Source: Lachnospiraceae bacterium UBA1258
Lineage (GTDB): Bacteria > Bacillota > Clostridia > Lachnospirales > Lachnospiraceae
Reading direction: 5' to 3'
DNA: 11,841 bases
NCBI GenBank assembly: GCA_002308235.1
Contig: DBVS01000060.1
Coordinates: 1-11,841 of the forward strand
Of this stretch, positions 1 to 6,776 are shown piece after piece. Made by a program: the position numbers and the translations under genes. The notes beneath the pieces are model-generated. The model was not told the origin of the DNA. It ran no database searches and worked only from the letters and a program-made list of their open reading frames with translations. Position 1 is the stretch's first letter. Every line of letters starts with the position of its first letter.

Positions 1-525
1 GTTGACACCTCCATGGGTCTTACCCCCCTTGAAGGCCTTATCATGGGAACCAGAAGCGGTGATATCGATCCCGCCATCATTACCTTCCTTTCAAACAAGC
101 TTCATGTACCTGCCGATGCCGTTATAGACATTCTTAACAAGAAGTCCGGTGTTTACGGCCTTTCAAAGGTATCAAGCGACTTCAGAGATCTTGAGAAAGC
201 CTACAACGAAGGCAACGAACTTGCCAAGATCACTCTTGAAACCTACTCTTACAGGGTTGCGAAATATATCGGTTCTTACGTTGCAGCCATGAACGGTGTT
301 GATGTCATTGCCTATACCGCAGGTGTGGGTGAGAATACATCTTTAGTCCGCAAGATGGTGGGTGAATACCTTACCTACCTCGGAACCAACGTAGATCCCG
401 AAAAGAACAAGATCCGCGGTGAGATAGTGGTTCTTTCCGATCCCGGCAGCAAGGTTGTTACCATGATCGTTCCCACCAACGAAGAACTTGCAATTTGCAG
501 AGAGACCGTAAGACTGGTAAAATAA
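1..525 (+). CDS. ackA: Acetate kinase, C-terminal part (5' truncated by window edge)
   Basis: Acetate kinase makes ATP and acetate from acetyl-phosphate and ADP in the cytoplasm, the last step of the Pta-AckA pathway. The reading frame is open from base 1, and the visible 174 residues are roughly the last 45% of a protein that is usually about 395-400 residues. The first residues (DTSMGLTPLEGL, then MGTRSGDIDPAI) are a family signature of the acetokinase fold. AGVGEN (bases 319-336) is the conserved glycine-rich nucleotide-binding segment. The end (PTNEELAICRETVRLVK) matches the usual family C-terminus. The ATG at base 13 is internal, not a start. The gene ends just before a strong terminator, so it is probably the last gene of its unit; pta would be expected upstream but is not in view. 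Identification is very secure. Confidence 0.96.
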   Translation, partial: VDTSMGLTPLEGLIMGTRSGDIDPAIITFLSNKLHVPADAVIDILNKKSGVYGLSKVSSDFRDLEKAYNEGNELAKITLETYSYRVAKYIGSYVAAMNGVDVIAYTAGVGENTSLVRKMVGEYLTYLGTNVDPEKNKIRGEIVVLSDPGSKVVTMIVPTNEELAICRETVRLVK

Positions 526-541
526 TCTATAGAGAGACCAG

Positions 542-578
542 GGGGTTCATGGATGAACAGTCCGTGGACCCCTTTTTT
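542..578 (+). terminator. Intrinsic terminator after ackA
   Basis: A 12-base-pair stem (542-553 with 561-572, two G-U pairs) closes a 7-base loop and is followed at once by six T residues (573-578). This is a textbook Rho-independent terminator on the + strand. It ends only 17 bases before the cca start codon, so it separates ackA from cca. Confidence 0.93.
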
Positions 579-595
579 CAAATTAAATTATAAGT

Positions 596-1918
596 ATGAA
601 CATTTCTCTTCCCAGCAATGTAGAAAAGATCATATCGGTCCTTGAAGAAGCCGGGCACGAAGCCTACGCGGTAGGCGGATGTGTGCGGGATTCTTTGCTT
701 GGAAGAACCCCCAACGACTGGGATATTACCACTTCCGCAGAACCTTTGGAAGTAAAGAAACTCTTTAAACGAACCTTTGACACGGGAATTCAGCACGGCA
801 CAGTATCCGTGCTTTTCGGTAAGGAGATCTATGAGGTCACAACTTACAGGATAGACGGCAAGTATGAGGATTCCAGACATCCCAAGGAGGTTTCTTTTAC
901 CAAGAGTCTTTCGGAGGATCTTCGAAGAAGAGATTTCACCATAAATGCCATGGCCTACAATCCCCGCACGGGAATTGTGGATAACTTCGGCGGAATGGAG
1001 GACCTGCGGTGCAAAACCGTACGGGCGGTGGGAAATCCCGAGGAACGTTTCGGAGAAGATGCCCTCAGAATCCTTCGAGCCGTAAGATTTGCGGCCCAGT
1101 TAGGTTACTCTGTCGACGGAGAAACCGAGAAGGCCATCAGGGATCTGGCAAAGAATCTTAAAAATATAAGCGCCGAGCGGATCCGCACGGAACTTGAAAA
1201 GCTCATCACAAGCGATAACCCCGGTTACATCAGAAAGGCTTACGAACTTGGCATTACGGGGGTGGTTCTTCCCGAGTTTGACCGGATGATGGAGACCCCT
1301 CAAAACAATCCCCATCACGCCTACACGGTGGGAGAGCATACGATCCGCGTAATGGAAGGCATCGGAAATACGAAGATATTAAGGCTCACAGCCCTGCTTC
1401 ATGATATAGAAAAACCCGGAACCCGCACCACGGACGAAAAGGGGATCGACCACTTTTACGGGCACCCCGCCAAGGGCGCAAAGACCGCTGCGGAAATCCT
1501 GAGGCGTTTAAGATATGACAGGGACACGGAGAAACTGGTGAGCCGCCTGGTGGAATTCCACGACTGGGAGATCCACGCAAAGGTTTCCGATATCCGCAGA
1601 TGGGTAAACAGGATTGGTGAAGACTGCTTCCCGCTCATGTTTGAAATAAACAAAGCAGATATTCTGGCGCAGAGTGATTTCCACAGAGAAGAAAAATTAA
1701 AGCATCTGGACTCACTTGCGGCTGCTTATGATACAATGATAAAAAACGGTGACTGTGTTTCTTTAAAAACCCTTGCCGTTACAGGGTCCGACCTGATAAA
1801 GGAAGGCTTTCCCGCAGGACCGAAGATCGGAGAAGAGTTAAACCGCCTGCTTTCAATGGTACTTGACGACCCTTCGAAAAATAACAGAGAATTTCTTCTT
1901 TCTCAAATTCATCGATAA
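596..1918 (+). CDS. cca: CCA tRNA nucleotidyltransferase (class II, with HD domain)
   Basis: This enzyme adds or repairs the 3'-terminal CCA of tRNAs from CTP and ATP without a nucleic-acid template. The 440-residue protein shows class II motifs in order. GGCVRD (27-32) with DWD (41-43) forms the metal-binding catalytic site. RRDFTINAMAYN (111-122) follows, then the base-selecting EDALRILRAVRF motif (154-165) and NISAERIRTELEKL (190-203). A C-terminal HD-type region follows, with H248 and H269-D270 and the sequence LLHDIEKP. Some bacterial CCA enzymes carry such a phosphohydrolase domain; activity here is inferred. The start at 596 matches the usual short lead (MxxxLPxxV) before the GG motif, and an in-frame stop at 584 rules out a much longer protein. 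No Shine-Dalgarno sequence precedes it. The stop is followed 13 bases later by a lipoprotein gene, which suggests cotranscription. Confidence 0.96.
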   Translation: MNISLPSNVEKIISVLEEAGHEAYAVGGCVRDSLLGRTPNDWDITTSAEPLEVKKLFKRTFDTGIQHGTVSVLFGKEIYEVTTYRIDGKYEDSRHPKEVSFTKSLSEDLRRRDFTINAMAYNPRTGIVDNFGGMEDLRCKTVRAVGNPEERFGEDALRILRAVRFAAQLGYSVDGETEKAIRDLAKNLKNISAERIRTELEKLITSDNPGYIRKAYELGITGVVLPEFDRMMETPQNNPHHAYTVGEHTIRVMEGIGNTKILRLTALLHDIEKPGTRTTDEKGIDHFYGHPAKGAKTAAEILRRLRYDRDTEKLVSRLVEFHDWEIHAKVSDIRRWVNRIGEDCFPLMFEINKADILAQSDFHREEKLKHLDSLAAAYDTMIKNGDCVSLKTLAVTGSDLIKEGFPAGPKIGEELNRLLSMVLDDPSKNNREFLLSQIHR

Positions 1919-1922
1919 ATAC

Positions 1923-1927
1923 AGAGG
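1923..1927 (+). promoter_or_regulatory. Ribosome binding site that fixes the lipoprotein start
   Basis: AGAGG lies 4 bases before the ATG at 1932. It supports 1932 as the start rather than the in-frame ATG at 1863, which lies inside cca and would place 23 non-signal residues ahead of the lipoprotein signal peptide. Confidence 0.6.
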
Positions 1928-1931
1928 CTCT

Positions 1932-3317
1932 ATGTTAAAGAAAAAATCGATTCTTTTAATTGCATTGGTGTCTGCCTTGTTTGTGTTGCAGGGGTGCGCG
2001 TTTTCGGAACCTCCGGCGCATACGAACACGTCCGTTTCCATGAAGGACAACCTATACACCGTTCCCGAGATCGGAGCTTACGACTGTGCGGATACGGCGG
2101 TGATCACCGGGATCGACAGCGTCAACAAGACCATCACATTCTATAACTATGAGCTTCGCAAATCCTATACTCTCGAGTATGATTCTCTTACGCGTTTTGC
2201 GGATAAATACGGAACAGCCCTTACGGCGGGACAGTTAAAAGAAGGAACCGTTACCGATGTACTGTTCTTAAAATCCAAAAAGCAGCTGGTTTCTTTATCC
2301 GAGGCCGCAAAGGCCTTTACCGTTACCGATGTTACAGGCTTTTCCGTAGACATCAATTCAAAGGTTTTTACCTATAAAAACGATTCCTATAAGATCACGG
2401 AAGGCACCGTGCTTCTTGCGGATGACAGAAAACTTTCCCTGCAGGATTTAAGCCCCGCGGACAATGTCACCCTTACGGGCTTTGAAAACGAGATCTACAG
2501 CATTACCATAAACAAGGGCCACGGGTATCTGGTGCTTCGTAAGAGCTCACATCTGGTGGGCGGTTATCTTGAGATCGGAAACGATTATCTTGAGGCCATT
2601 TCCGAAAACATGCTGGTTACGCTTCCCGCAGGGGATTATCCGGTGGTCATCAGCAAGAACGGAAGCTCCGAAACCAGAAATATTTCCATTCTTTCGGGCA
2701 AAGAAACCATTCTTAATGTAAGCGACGTAAAGGTAGGCGAGCCCAAGGTCGGCAAGATCTACATAGAAGTTACACCCGAAAGCGCGAAATTATACGTTGA
2801 CGGCGAGATCGTGGATCATACCAGACTTCTTACCTTCCCGGTGGGGCTTCACAGACTTTCCGCCACTGCCGAGGGGTATGAATCCGTCACCAGATATTTT
2901 AACGTGGGGACCGAGACCTCATCTCTTGAGGTCGAACTTGAATCCACAGGCAAGACCGAGAAAAAAGAAGAGGAAGAATCCCACACCGACGGATACTTTA
3001 TCTTTATTTCCTCGCCTTCCGGTGTTGAGGTTTATTTCGACGGAAACTATATAGGAATGTCGCCCCTTTCAATCGCAAAGAAAGCGGGCAATCACACTAT
3101 CACATTAAGAAAGACCGGATTCGAAACAAGAAACTACAATGTCCTGATCGAGAATACCGCCAAAGACGTGTACTACGCTTTTGACGTGCTTGGTGCAGAA
3201 TCCTCAGGTACGAACGGAACATCAAACGGAACTTCGGGCAATTCGGAGAATTCCGGCTCGGCGACAAGTTCTTCTTCCGGGAAAACATCCGTCGACAGTG
3301 TGTCCGGCAACCCCTGA
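1932..3317 (+). CDS. PEGA-domain lipoprotein
   Basis: A predicted lipoprotein of 461 residues. The N-terminus has three lysines, a hydrophobic run and a lipobox LQGC with the lipidated cysteine at residue 22, so the mature protein should be tethered to the outer face of the membrane. Two similar beta-rich segments follow (about 45-190), each with an ITG/VTG-type strand and an acidic turn. A PEGA-like segment spans roughly 195-260. Two clear PEGA domains lie at about 274-340 (VTPESAKLYVDG) and 354-420 (SSPSGVEVYFDG, then GNHTITLRKTGFE), joined by a charged KTEKKEEEES linker. The last ~37 residues are almost only Ser, Gly, Thr and Asn. PEGA domains are small beta folds common in surface proteins, but this protein's exact role is unknown. 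It is probably cotranscribed with cca. The surface location is confident; no function is assigned. Confidence 0.88.
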   Translation: MLKKKSILLIALVSALFVLQGCAFSEPPAHTNTSVSMKDNLYTVPEIGAYDCADTAVITGIDSVNKTITFYNYELRKSYTLEYDSLTRFADKYGTALTAGQLKEGTVTDVLFLKSKKQLVSLSEAAKAFTVTDVTGFSVDINSKVFTYKNDSYKITEGTVLLADDRKLSLQDLSPADNVTLTGFENEIYSITINKGHGYLVLRKSSHLVGGYLEIGNDYLEAISENMLVTLPAGDYPVVISKNGSSETRNISILSGKETILNVSDVKVGEPKVGKIYIEVTPESAKLYVDGEIVDHTRLLTFPVGLHRLSATAEGYESVTRYFNVGTETSSLEVELESTGKTEKKEEEESHTDGYFIFISSPSGVEVYFDGNYIGMSPLSIAKKAGNHTITLRKTGFETRNYNVLIENTAKDVYYAFDVLGAESSGTNGTSNGTSGNSENSGSATSSSSGKTSVDSVSGNP

Positions 3318-3348
3318 TTTCGTTAATTATCCAAAAACAGCCTGAATG

Positions 3349-3354
3349 TATAAT
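3349..3354 (+). promoter_or_regulatory. Candidate -10 element for the TPR operon
   Basis: A perfect TATAAT lies 74 bases before the start of the first TPR gene. No good -35 box is seen at 16-18 bases; the best nearby is a weak TTAATT at 3323-3328 with a 20-base spacer. Transcription would begin near 3361, inside the loop of the preceding terminator, so the new RNA would lack the left arm of that hairpin and not be terminated. Confidence 0.5.
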
Positions 3355-3393
3355 CCCCTTGCGTGGACGTGAACCACAAAGGGGATTTTCTTT
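3352..3393 (+). terminator. Intrinsic terminator after the lipoprotein gene
   Basis: A perfect 9-base-pair outer stem (3352-3360 with 3379-3387) encloses an inner 4-base-pair stem (3363-3366 with 3374-3377). The T-rich run TTTTCTTT (3386-3393) follows. It would end the cca-lipoprotein transcript. Its left arm overlaps the -10 element assigned to the next operon. Confidence 0.85.
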
Positions 3394-3413
3394 ACTCAAT
3401 TCTTCTATTGATG

Positions 3414-3419
3414 AGAGGG
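3414..3419 (+). promoter_or_regulatory. Ribosome binding site that fixes the first TPR gene start
   Basis: AGAGGG ends 9 bases before the ATG at 3429. It favours this start over the ATG at 3411, which overlaps the site itself, and over the GTG at 3363, which lies within the terminator hairpin. Confidence 0.7.
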
Positions 3420-3428
3420 CTGTATGAA

Positions 3429-5819
3429 ATGAAAAATTTTAGGAAATTCTTTCCCAAAGGAGCGGGTCTTTTGGTCTTCGGCACGTGGCTTGTAATCAGC
3501 GTTCCGGAGATGCGTTCCGTCGAAAGTCTGTTTAAGACCGGAGCGGACCTGTCTACCTCCGCTGTAATCAAAAGCGGAATCGGGTTTCTTTTTATCGAGG
3601 TACTTCTTACTGCAGTTGCAATCGCAATCTCGGGAATCAAATCCTTTAAAGCACCGGAAGAATATATTAAAGCGGGCAAAGTGCTGCTTTACGGCGGCAG
3701 TTGCCTGTTTCTTGTGAATGTTTTTGAAAAACTCCTGACGGACGTATCCGTGTCCTCAAAGGGAGCGTACATCGCCGTAGCGGTGCTGATCATTCTGCTT
3801 AAGTCAGCAGTGCTTACCTTCATGCTGATTCTTTCCCGCACCGGTTCCTTCATGAATTCGCTCAAAGGAATCATAAAGAAACCCATTGTCTTTGCGGCCT
3901 GGTTTGTTTTCGGGCTTCTGTCCGAATTTGTGACCGTAAGTTACTTGGGCGGTCTTATCGAAAAGGGACATGCAGATCTTACAACCACCTATGTTGCTTC
4001 TGTTTTTGCGGCATCCATGGTTAAAGCGCTGTTTGTGCTTTTTGGATTCTGCATCGCAAACGGAGTTTACGACTTGATGGGTACGGTTTCGGAAAAAGAA
4101 ACCGAAACAAAGGGCTTTATGAAGTGGCTTCCCTACGCTGTTTCCGGCGGGGCTCTGCTTCTTGCTCTTATCTTCTCCCTTATTATCGGGGGTTCCGTTA
4201 AGAAGGGGGACGGCCGTGAAGTAACCGTAGCGGACAGTCAGAATACGTCGCAGATATCCATGAAAGAATACGTTCTTAAAACAGTGAACGTGTACCTGGA
4301 AGAGTCCGACAAATGTTTTGACAACAAGCAGTATTTTGAGGCTTACGACTATTACACCCTTGCAGTTGCAAGAATGTACGCCTGGCTTGGATATATCGAC
4401 AAGGATTCCGACAAGCTGGTTATCGCTTCGGAACTTGATCCCGATGACGAACTTATCGGTTTCTTAACCATTCTTTCTTCCAAGGATCCCAAGGGTACCC
4501 TTAAATACATTGTTAATAACAGCGAGAATCCCGGCATCTATCTTGCCCAGTTAAAGGTTCTTATGGATGCGGACAAGGATCCGGAGCTTTCTCTTTTTGA
4601 CTACTATGAATTCCAGGTGGGAGAGTACCCCATCGGTTCGTACTACCTGCCCACGGATCTGACCGAAACGGAAAAGAAAGAGATAAAAGAAGAGTTTAAT
4701 TCTTTCTTTGACAACTCCTACAGACTCGAACTGATGGAGTCCTATTACAGGGAATTTGTGGGGGATTCGGAAGGCGCCGCAAAGAAAGCGGTTGAAGTTG
4801 CAAGGAAGTATCCCGATGACCTGTTCATTTTAAAGACAGCCGTCCAGTTCATGACCGATTCAAAGTATGTGCTTGAAAACGACATAATGGAGGCCTATAT
4901 AAACAAGATGAAGGAACTTCTCATCGAGAATAAGTCCTCAGATAATCAAATCCTCAAAGAAAAGAACATGCTCATTGACATCTATCTGAATCACAACGAC
5001 AGGTGGAAAGCAAAGAACCTTTTTGAAACCTTCTTCCCGGAGGTTACGAGTCGTGAGATGAAACTTGTGGAGCTTTATCTCAAACTTGAATTTGACGGAC
5101 TGGCTTCTGTTATAGACGATATTGAACTTCTTTTGGCGGAAGACCCTGAGGATGCCTCCCTGCTTACCATGGTAGCGGTTTACACCATTCCCAAGGACCT
5201 TGACAAGGCGGTTTCATACGGAAAAAGAATCGCTGATATAGTACGAAACACTGAGGGCAAGAAACGTGCCGAAGCGGATTCTGCACTGGGAATCTTCATG
5301 GATTACCTGCTTGGTTACTATTCACCGCAGTATTGGGGTACACCCTGGAAGGTATACTATAATTCCCTTTCCGATGCAAAGAAGGAAGAGATTAAAAACG
5401 ATGATCTTATGAATGCCTATGTAACGGTTCGAAGAGGCGAATCCACCGAAGAGAAGATTGCGGCAGCAGACGCCGTGATAGAAAAGTACGGAGATCTTCC
5501 TTACGCCTACTACAAGAGGGGACTAAGCTACTACAGCGACAAGAACTACGAGCAGGCAAAAGAGGATTTTGTAGAGAGTACTTCCCTTGACACCGAGAAT
5601 CCCAACGCATGGTTACAGCTGGGGTTCGCCTACGACAATCTGTACGACTTCGCCAACAGTCTTGTCTCCTATGAAAGAGCAAAAGAACTCTGCAGCAAGT
5701 ACAGGTTCAATCCCACCTACGCATATCTGGGTCTGGGAGCCTACATCGACAATTATATAGGCAACGCAAAGCACTATCTTAAAGAATACGCTATAGAAGG
5801 GGAGGTGCCGCAGCAATGA
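3429..5819 (+). CDS. Seven-helix membrane protein with long extracytoplasmic TPR region
   Basis: Not a recognised family. From the start at 3429 (MKNFRKFFPK, with a good ribosome site) it is 796 residues. Seven hydrophobic segments lie near residues 11-25, 50-69, 83-99, 113-135, 152-171, 190-212 and 236-254. Lysine- and arginine-rich stretches are at the N-terminus and in loops 2-3, 4-5 and 6-7. By the positive-inside rule the N-terminus is cytoplasmic and the ~540-residue C-terminal part is outside. That part is helical with TPR-like repeats. The clearest are at the end (PYAYYKRGLSYYSDKNYEQAKEDF and NAWLQLGFAYDNLYDFANSL), and an early one is near 280-320. TPRs mediate protein-protein contacts. 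The stop overlaps the next gene's start (ATGA), indicating translational coupling. No catalytic motif was seen. It is first in a three-gene operon and is probably a scaffold or sensor in the envelope; that role is inference. Confidence 0.85.
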   Translation: MKNFRKFFPKGAGLLVFGTWLVISVPEMRSVESLFKTGADLSTSAVIKSGIGFLFIEVLLTAVAIAISGIKSFKAPEEYIKAGKVLLYGGSCLFLVNVFEKLLTDVSVSSKGAYIAVAVLIILLKSAVLTFMLILSRTGSFMNSLKGIIKKPIVFAAWFVFGLLSEFVTVSYLGGLIEKGHADLTTTYVASVFAASMVKALFVLFGFCIANGVYDLMGTVSEKETETKGFMKWLPYAVSGGALLLALIFSLIIGGSVKKGDGREVTVADSQNTSQISMKEYVLKTVNVYLEESDKCFDNKQYFEAYDYYTLAVARMYAWLGYIDKDSDKLVIASELDPDDELIGFLTILSSKDPKGTLKYIVNNSENPGIYLAQLKVLMDADKDPELSLFDYYEFQVGEYPIGSYYLPTDLTETEKKEIKEEFNSFFDNSYRLELMESYYREFVGDSEGAAKKAVEVARKYPDDLFILKTAVQFMTDSKYVLENDIMEAYINKMKELLIENKSSDNQILKEKNMLIDIYLNHNDRWKAKNLFETFFPEVTSREMKLVELYLKLEFDGLASVIDDIELLLAEDPEDASLLTMVAVYTIPKDLDKAVSYGKRIADIVRNTEGKKRAEADSALGIFMDYLLGYYSPQYWGTPWKVYYNSLSDAKKEEIKNDDLMNAYVTVRRGESTEEKIAAADAVIEKYGDLPYAYYKRGLSYYSDKNYEQAKEDFVESTSLDTENPNAWLQLGFAYDNLYDFANSLVSYERAKELCSKYRFNPTYAYLGLGAYIDNYIGNAKHYLKEYAIEGEVPQQ

Positions 5820-6775
5820 TACTTACGATCATTTTATCCGTAATCGTATTTGTAATGACAAACTTTGCGGGTGGCGTGCACGAAGCAACAGCCCTTTCCG
5901 GAACCGCCCGCACACTTGCGATTGTCGCAATCGTGATTTCCGTTGCGGCTTATGTGCTTTCTCTCGTATTCAAGAAGAAACTGGAAGGAATACTTGGGGG
6001 AACTGTGGGCGAACTTGCTCAGATTCCGGGAATTGTTCTTTCGGTAATAGCGGTAATGCTGTTTGTAAAGGGTGAATTTGCGGTACAGGCACCAACCGTT
6101 GTATTTGCCAACACCTTTGACGTAACTGCGGTGGAAGCCCCCGGTCCCATAGAGATAACGGTTAAATCTTCCGAAGAAACCACGGAAGAAGAAAAGCCGG
6201 AACCTGTGGATTATTCCGAAGTCTACAAGCTTATCGAAGAAGAAAAATACGACGAAGCCCTGGGGAAAGCAGACGAGATCATGTATGCATCCAATCGCGG
6301 TCCCACCGATGAGTACTACTATGCGCTGATCGACGCCAACCTTGCAAAAGGTTCCACTTACTGGGTTCCGTCCTACTACAATTCCATAAAGAACAGGGAC
6401 AAGACTTGGTACGACGGTTATCTTGAGTTCATATACACCCGCTCTGCCGACGACTATTTGAAGGAGGCCATCAATGCGGCCTGGAAATATCCCGACGATT
6501 ATCTGATGCAGTTCAGGGTTGCCATGGCCATGGCAAGAAACAAGAACTATGAAGCAGCGGCTTACTTCTTTGAAAGAGCCGCCGCAGCGGGAGACGTGAA
6601 GGTTCCCGTTCACTATATGTATGGTGCCAGTGCCTATATCCTTGGAGACTTCGAAACCGCAAAAGCAGAGTTTAAGATTGTAAGGGACCGTCTTTCCGAA
6701 ATCGAAGACGAAGAGACGAGAACCGCGATAGCCGAGGACCTTGACAGGGCCGAAGCAGATATGGAGGGCAGATAA
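5816..6775 (+). CDS. Three-helix membrane protein with C-terminal TPR region
   Basis: Not a recognised family; 319 residues. Hydrophobic segments lie at about 2-18, 33-52 and 69-84. The KKK loop after the second predicts that the remainder (about 87-319) faces outside. An acidic linker (EETTEEEKPEP, around residues 120-130) is followed by TPR-like helices: SEVYKLIEEEKYDEALGKAD, NYEAAAYFFERAAAA and YMYGASAYILGDFETAKAEF. The KYPDD motif at residue 224 and its surroundings resemble a segment near residue 460 of the upstream protein, so the TPR blocks may share ancestry. The start is set by a strong AGGGGAGG ribosome site (5798-5805) and the ATGA overlap with the preceding stop. The next gene begins one base after the stop. 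The tight coupling suggests a fixed ratio and possibly a complex with its neighbours. No enzymatic motif is visible. Confidence 0.85.
   Translation: MILTIILSVIVFVMTNFAGGVHEATALSGTARTLAIVAIVISVAAYVLSLVFKKKLEGILGGTVGELAQIPGIVLSVIAVMLFVKGEFAVQAPTVVFANTFDVTAVEAPGPIEITVKSSEETTEEEKPEPVDYSEVYKLIEEEKYDEALGKADEIMYASNRGPTDEYYYALIDANLAKGSTYWVPSYYNSIKNRDKTWYDGYLEFIYTRSADDYLKEAINAAWKYPDDYLMQFRVAMAMARNKNYEAAAYFFERAAAAGDVKVPVHYMYGASAYILGDFETAKAEFKIVRDRLSEIEDEETRTAIAEDLDRAEADMEGR
6763..6768 (+). promoter_or_regulatory. Ribosome binding site that fixes the secreted-protein start
   Basis: GGAGGG lies 8 bases before the ATG at 6777, inside the end of the preceding gene. It supports a start at the signal peptide (MKKSF) rather than an in-frame TTG at 6741. 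Confidence 0.75.
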
Positions 6776-6776
6776 G

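Noticed and set aside
1863..1931. Earlier in-frame ATG for the lipoprotein
   Set aside because: It would overlap cca and put 23 residues before a signal peptide with a lipobox; the ATG at 1932 has a ribosome site and a correct lipoprotein N-terminus.
2797..3054. An 85-codon + strand frame inside the lipoprotein gene
   Set aside because: Pro/Arg-rich shadow frame across the PEGA domains with no independent support.
3363..3428. Earlier GTG (3363) or ATG (3411) start for the first TPR gene
   Set aside because: The first lies in the terminator hairpin and the second overlaps the ribosome site serving 3429. MKNFRKFFPK at 3429 is a natural membrane-protein start.
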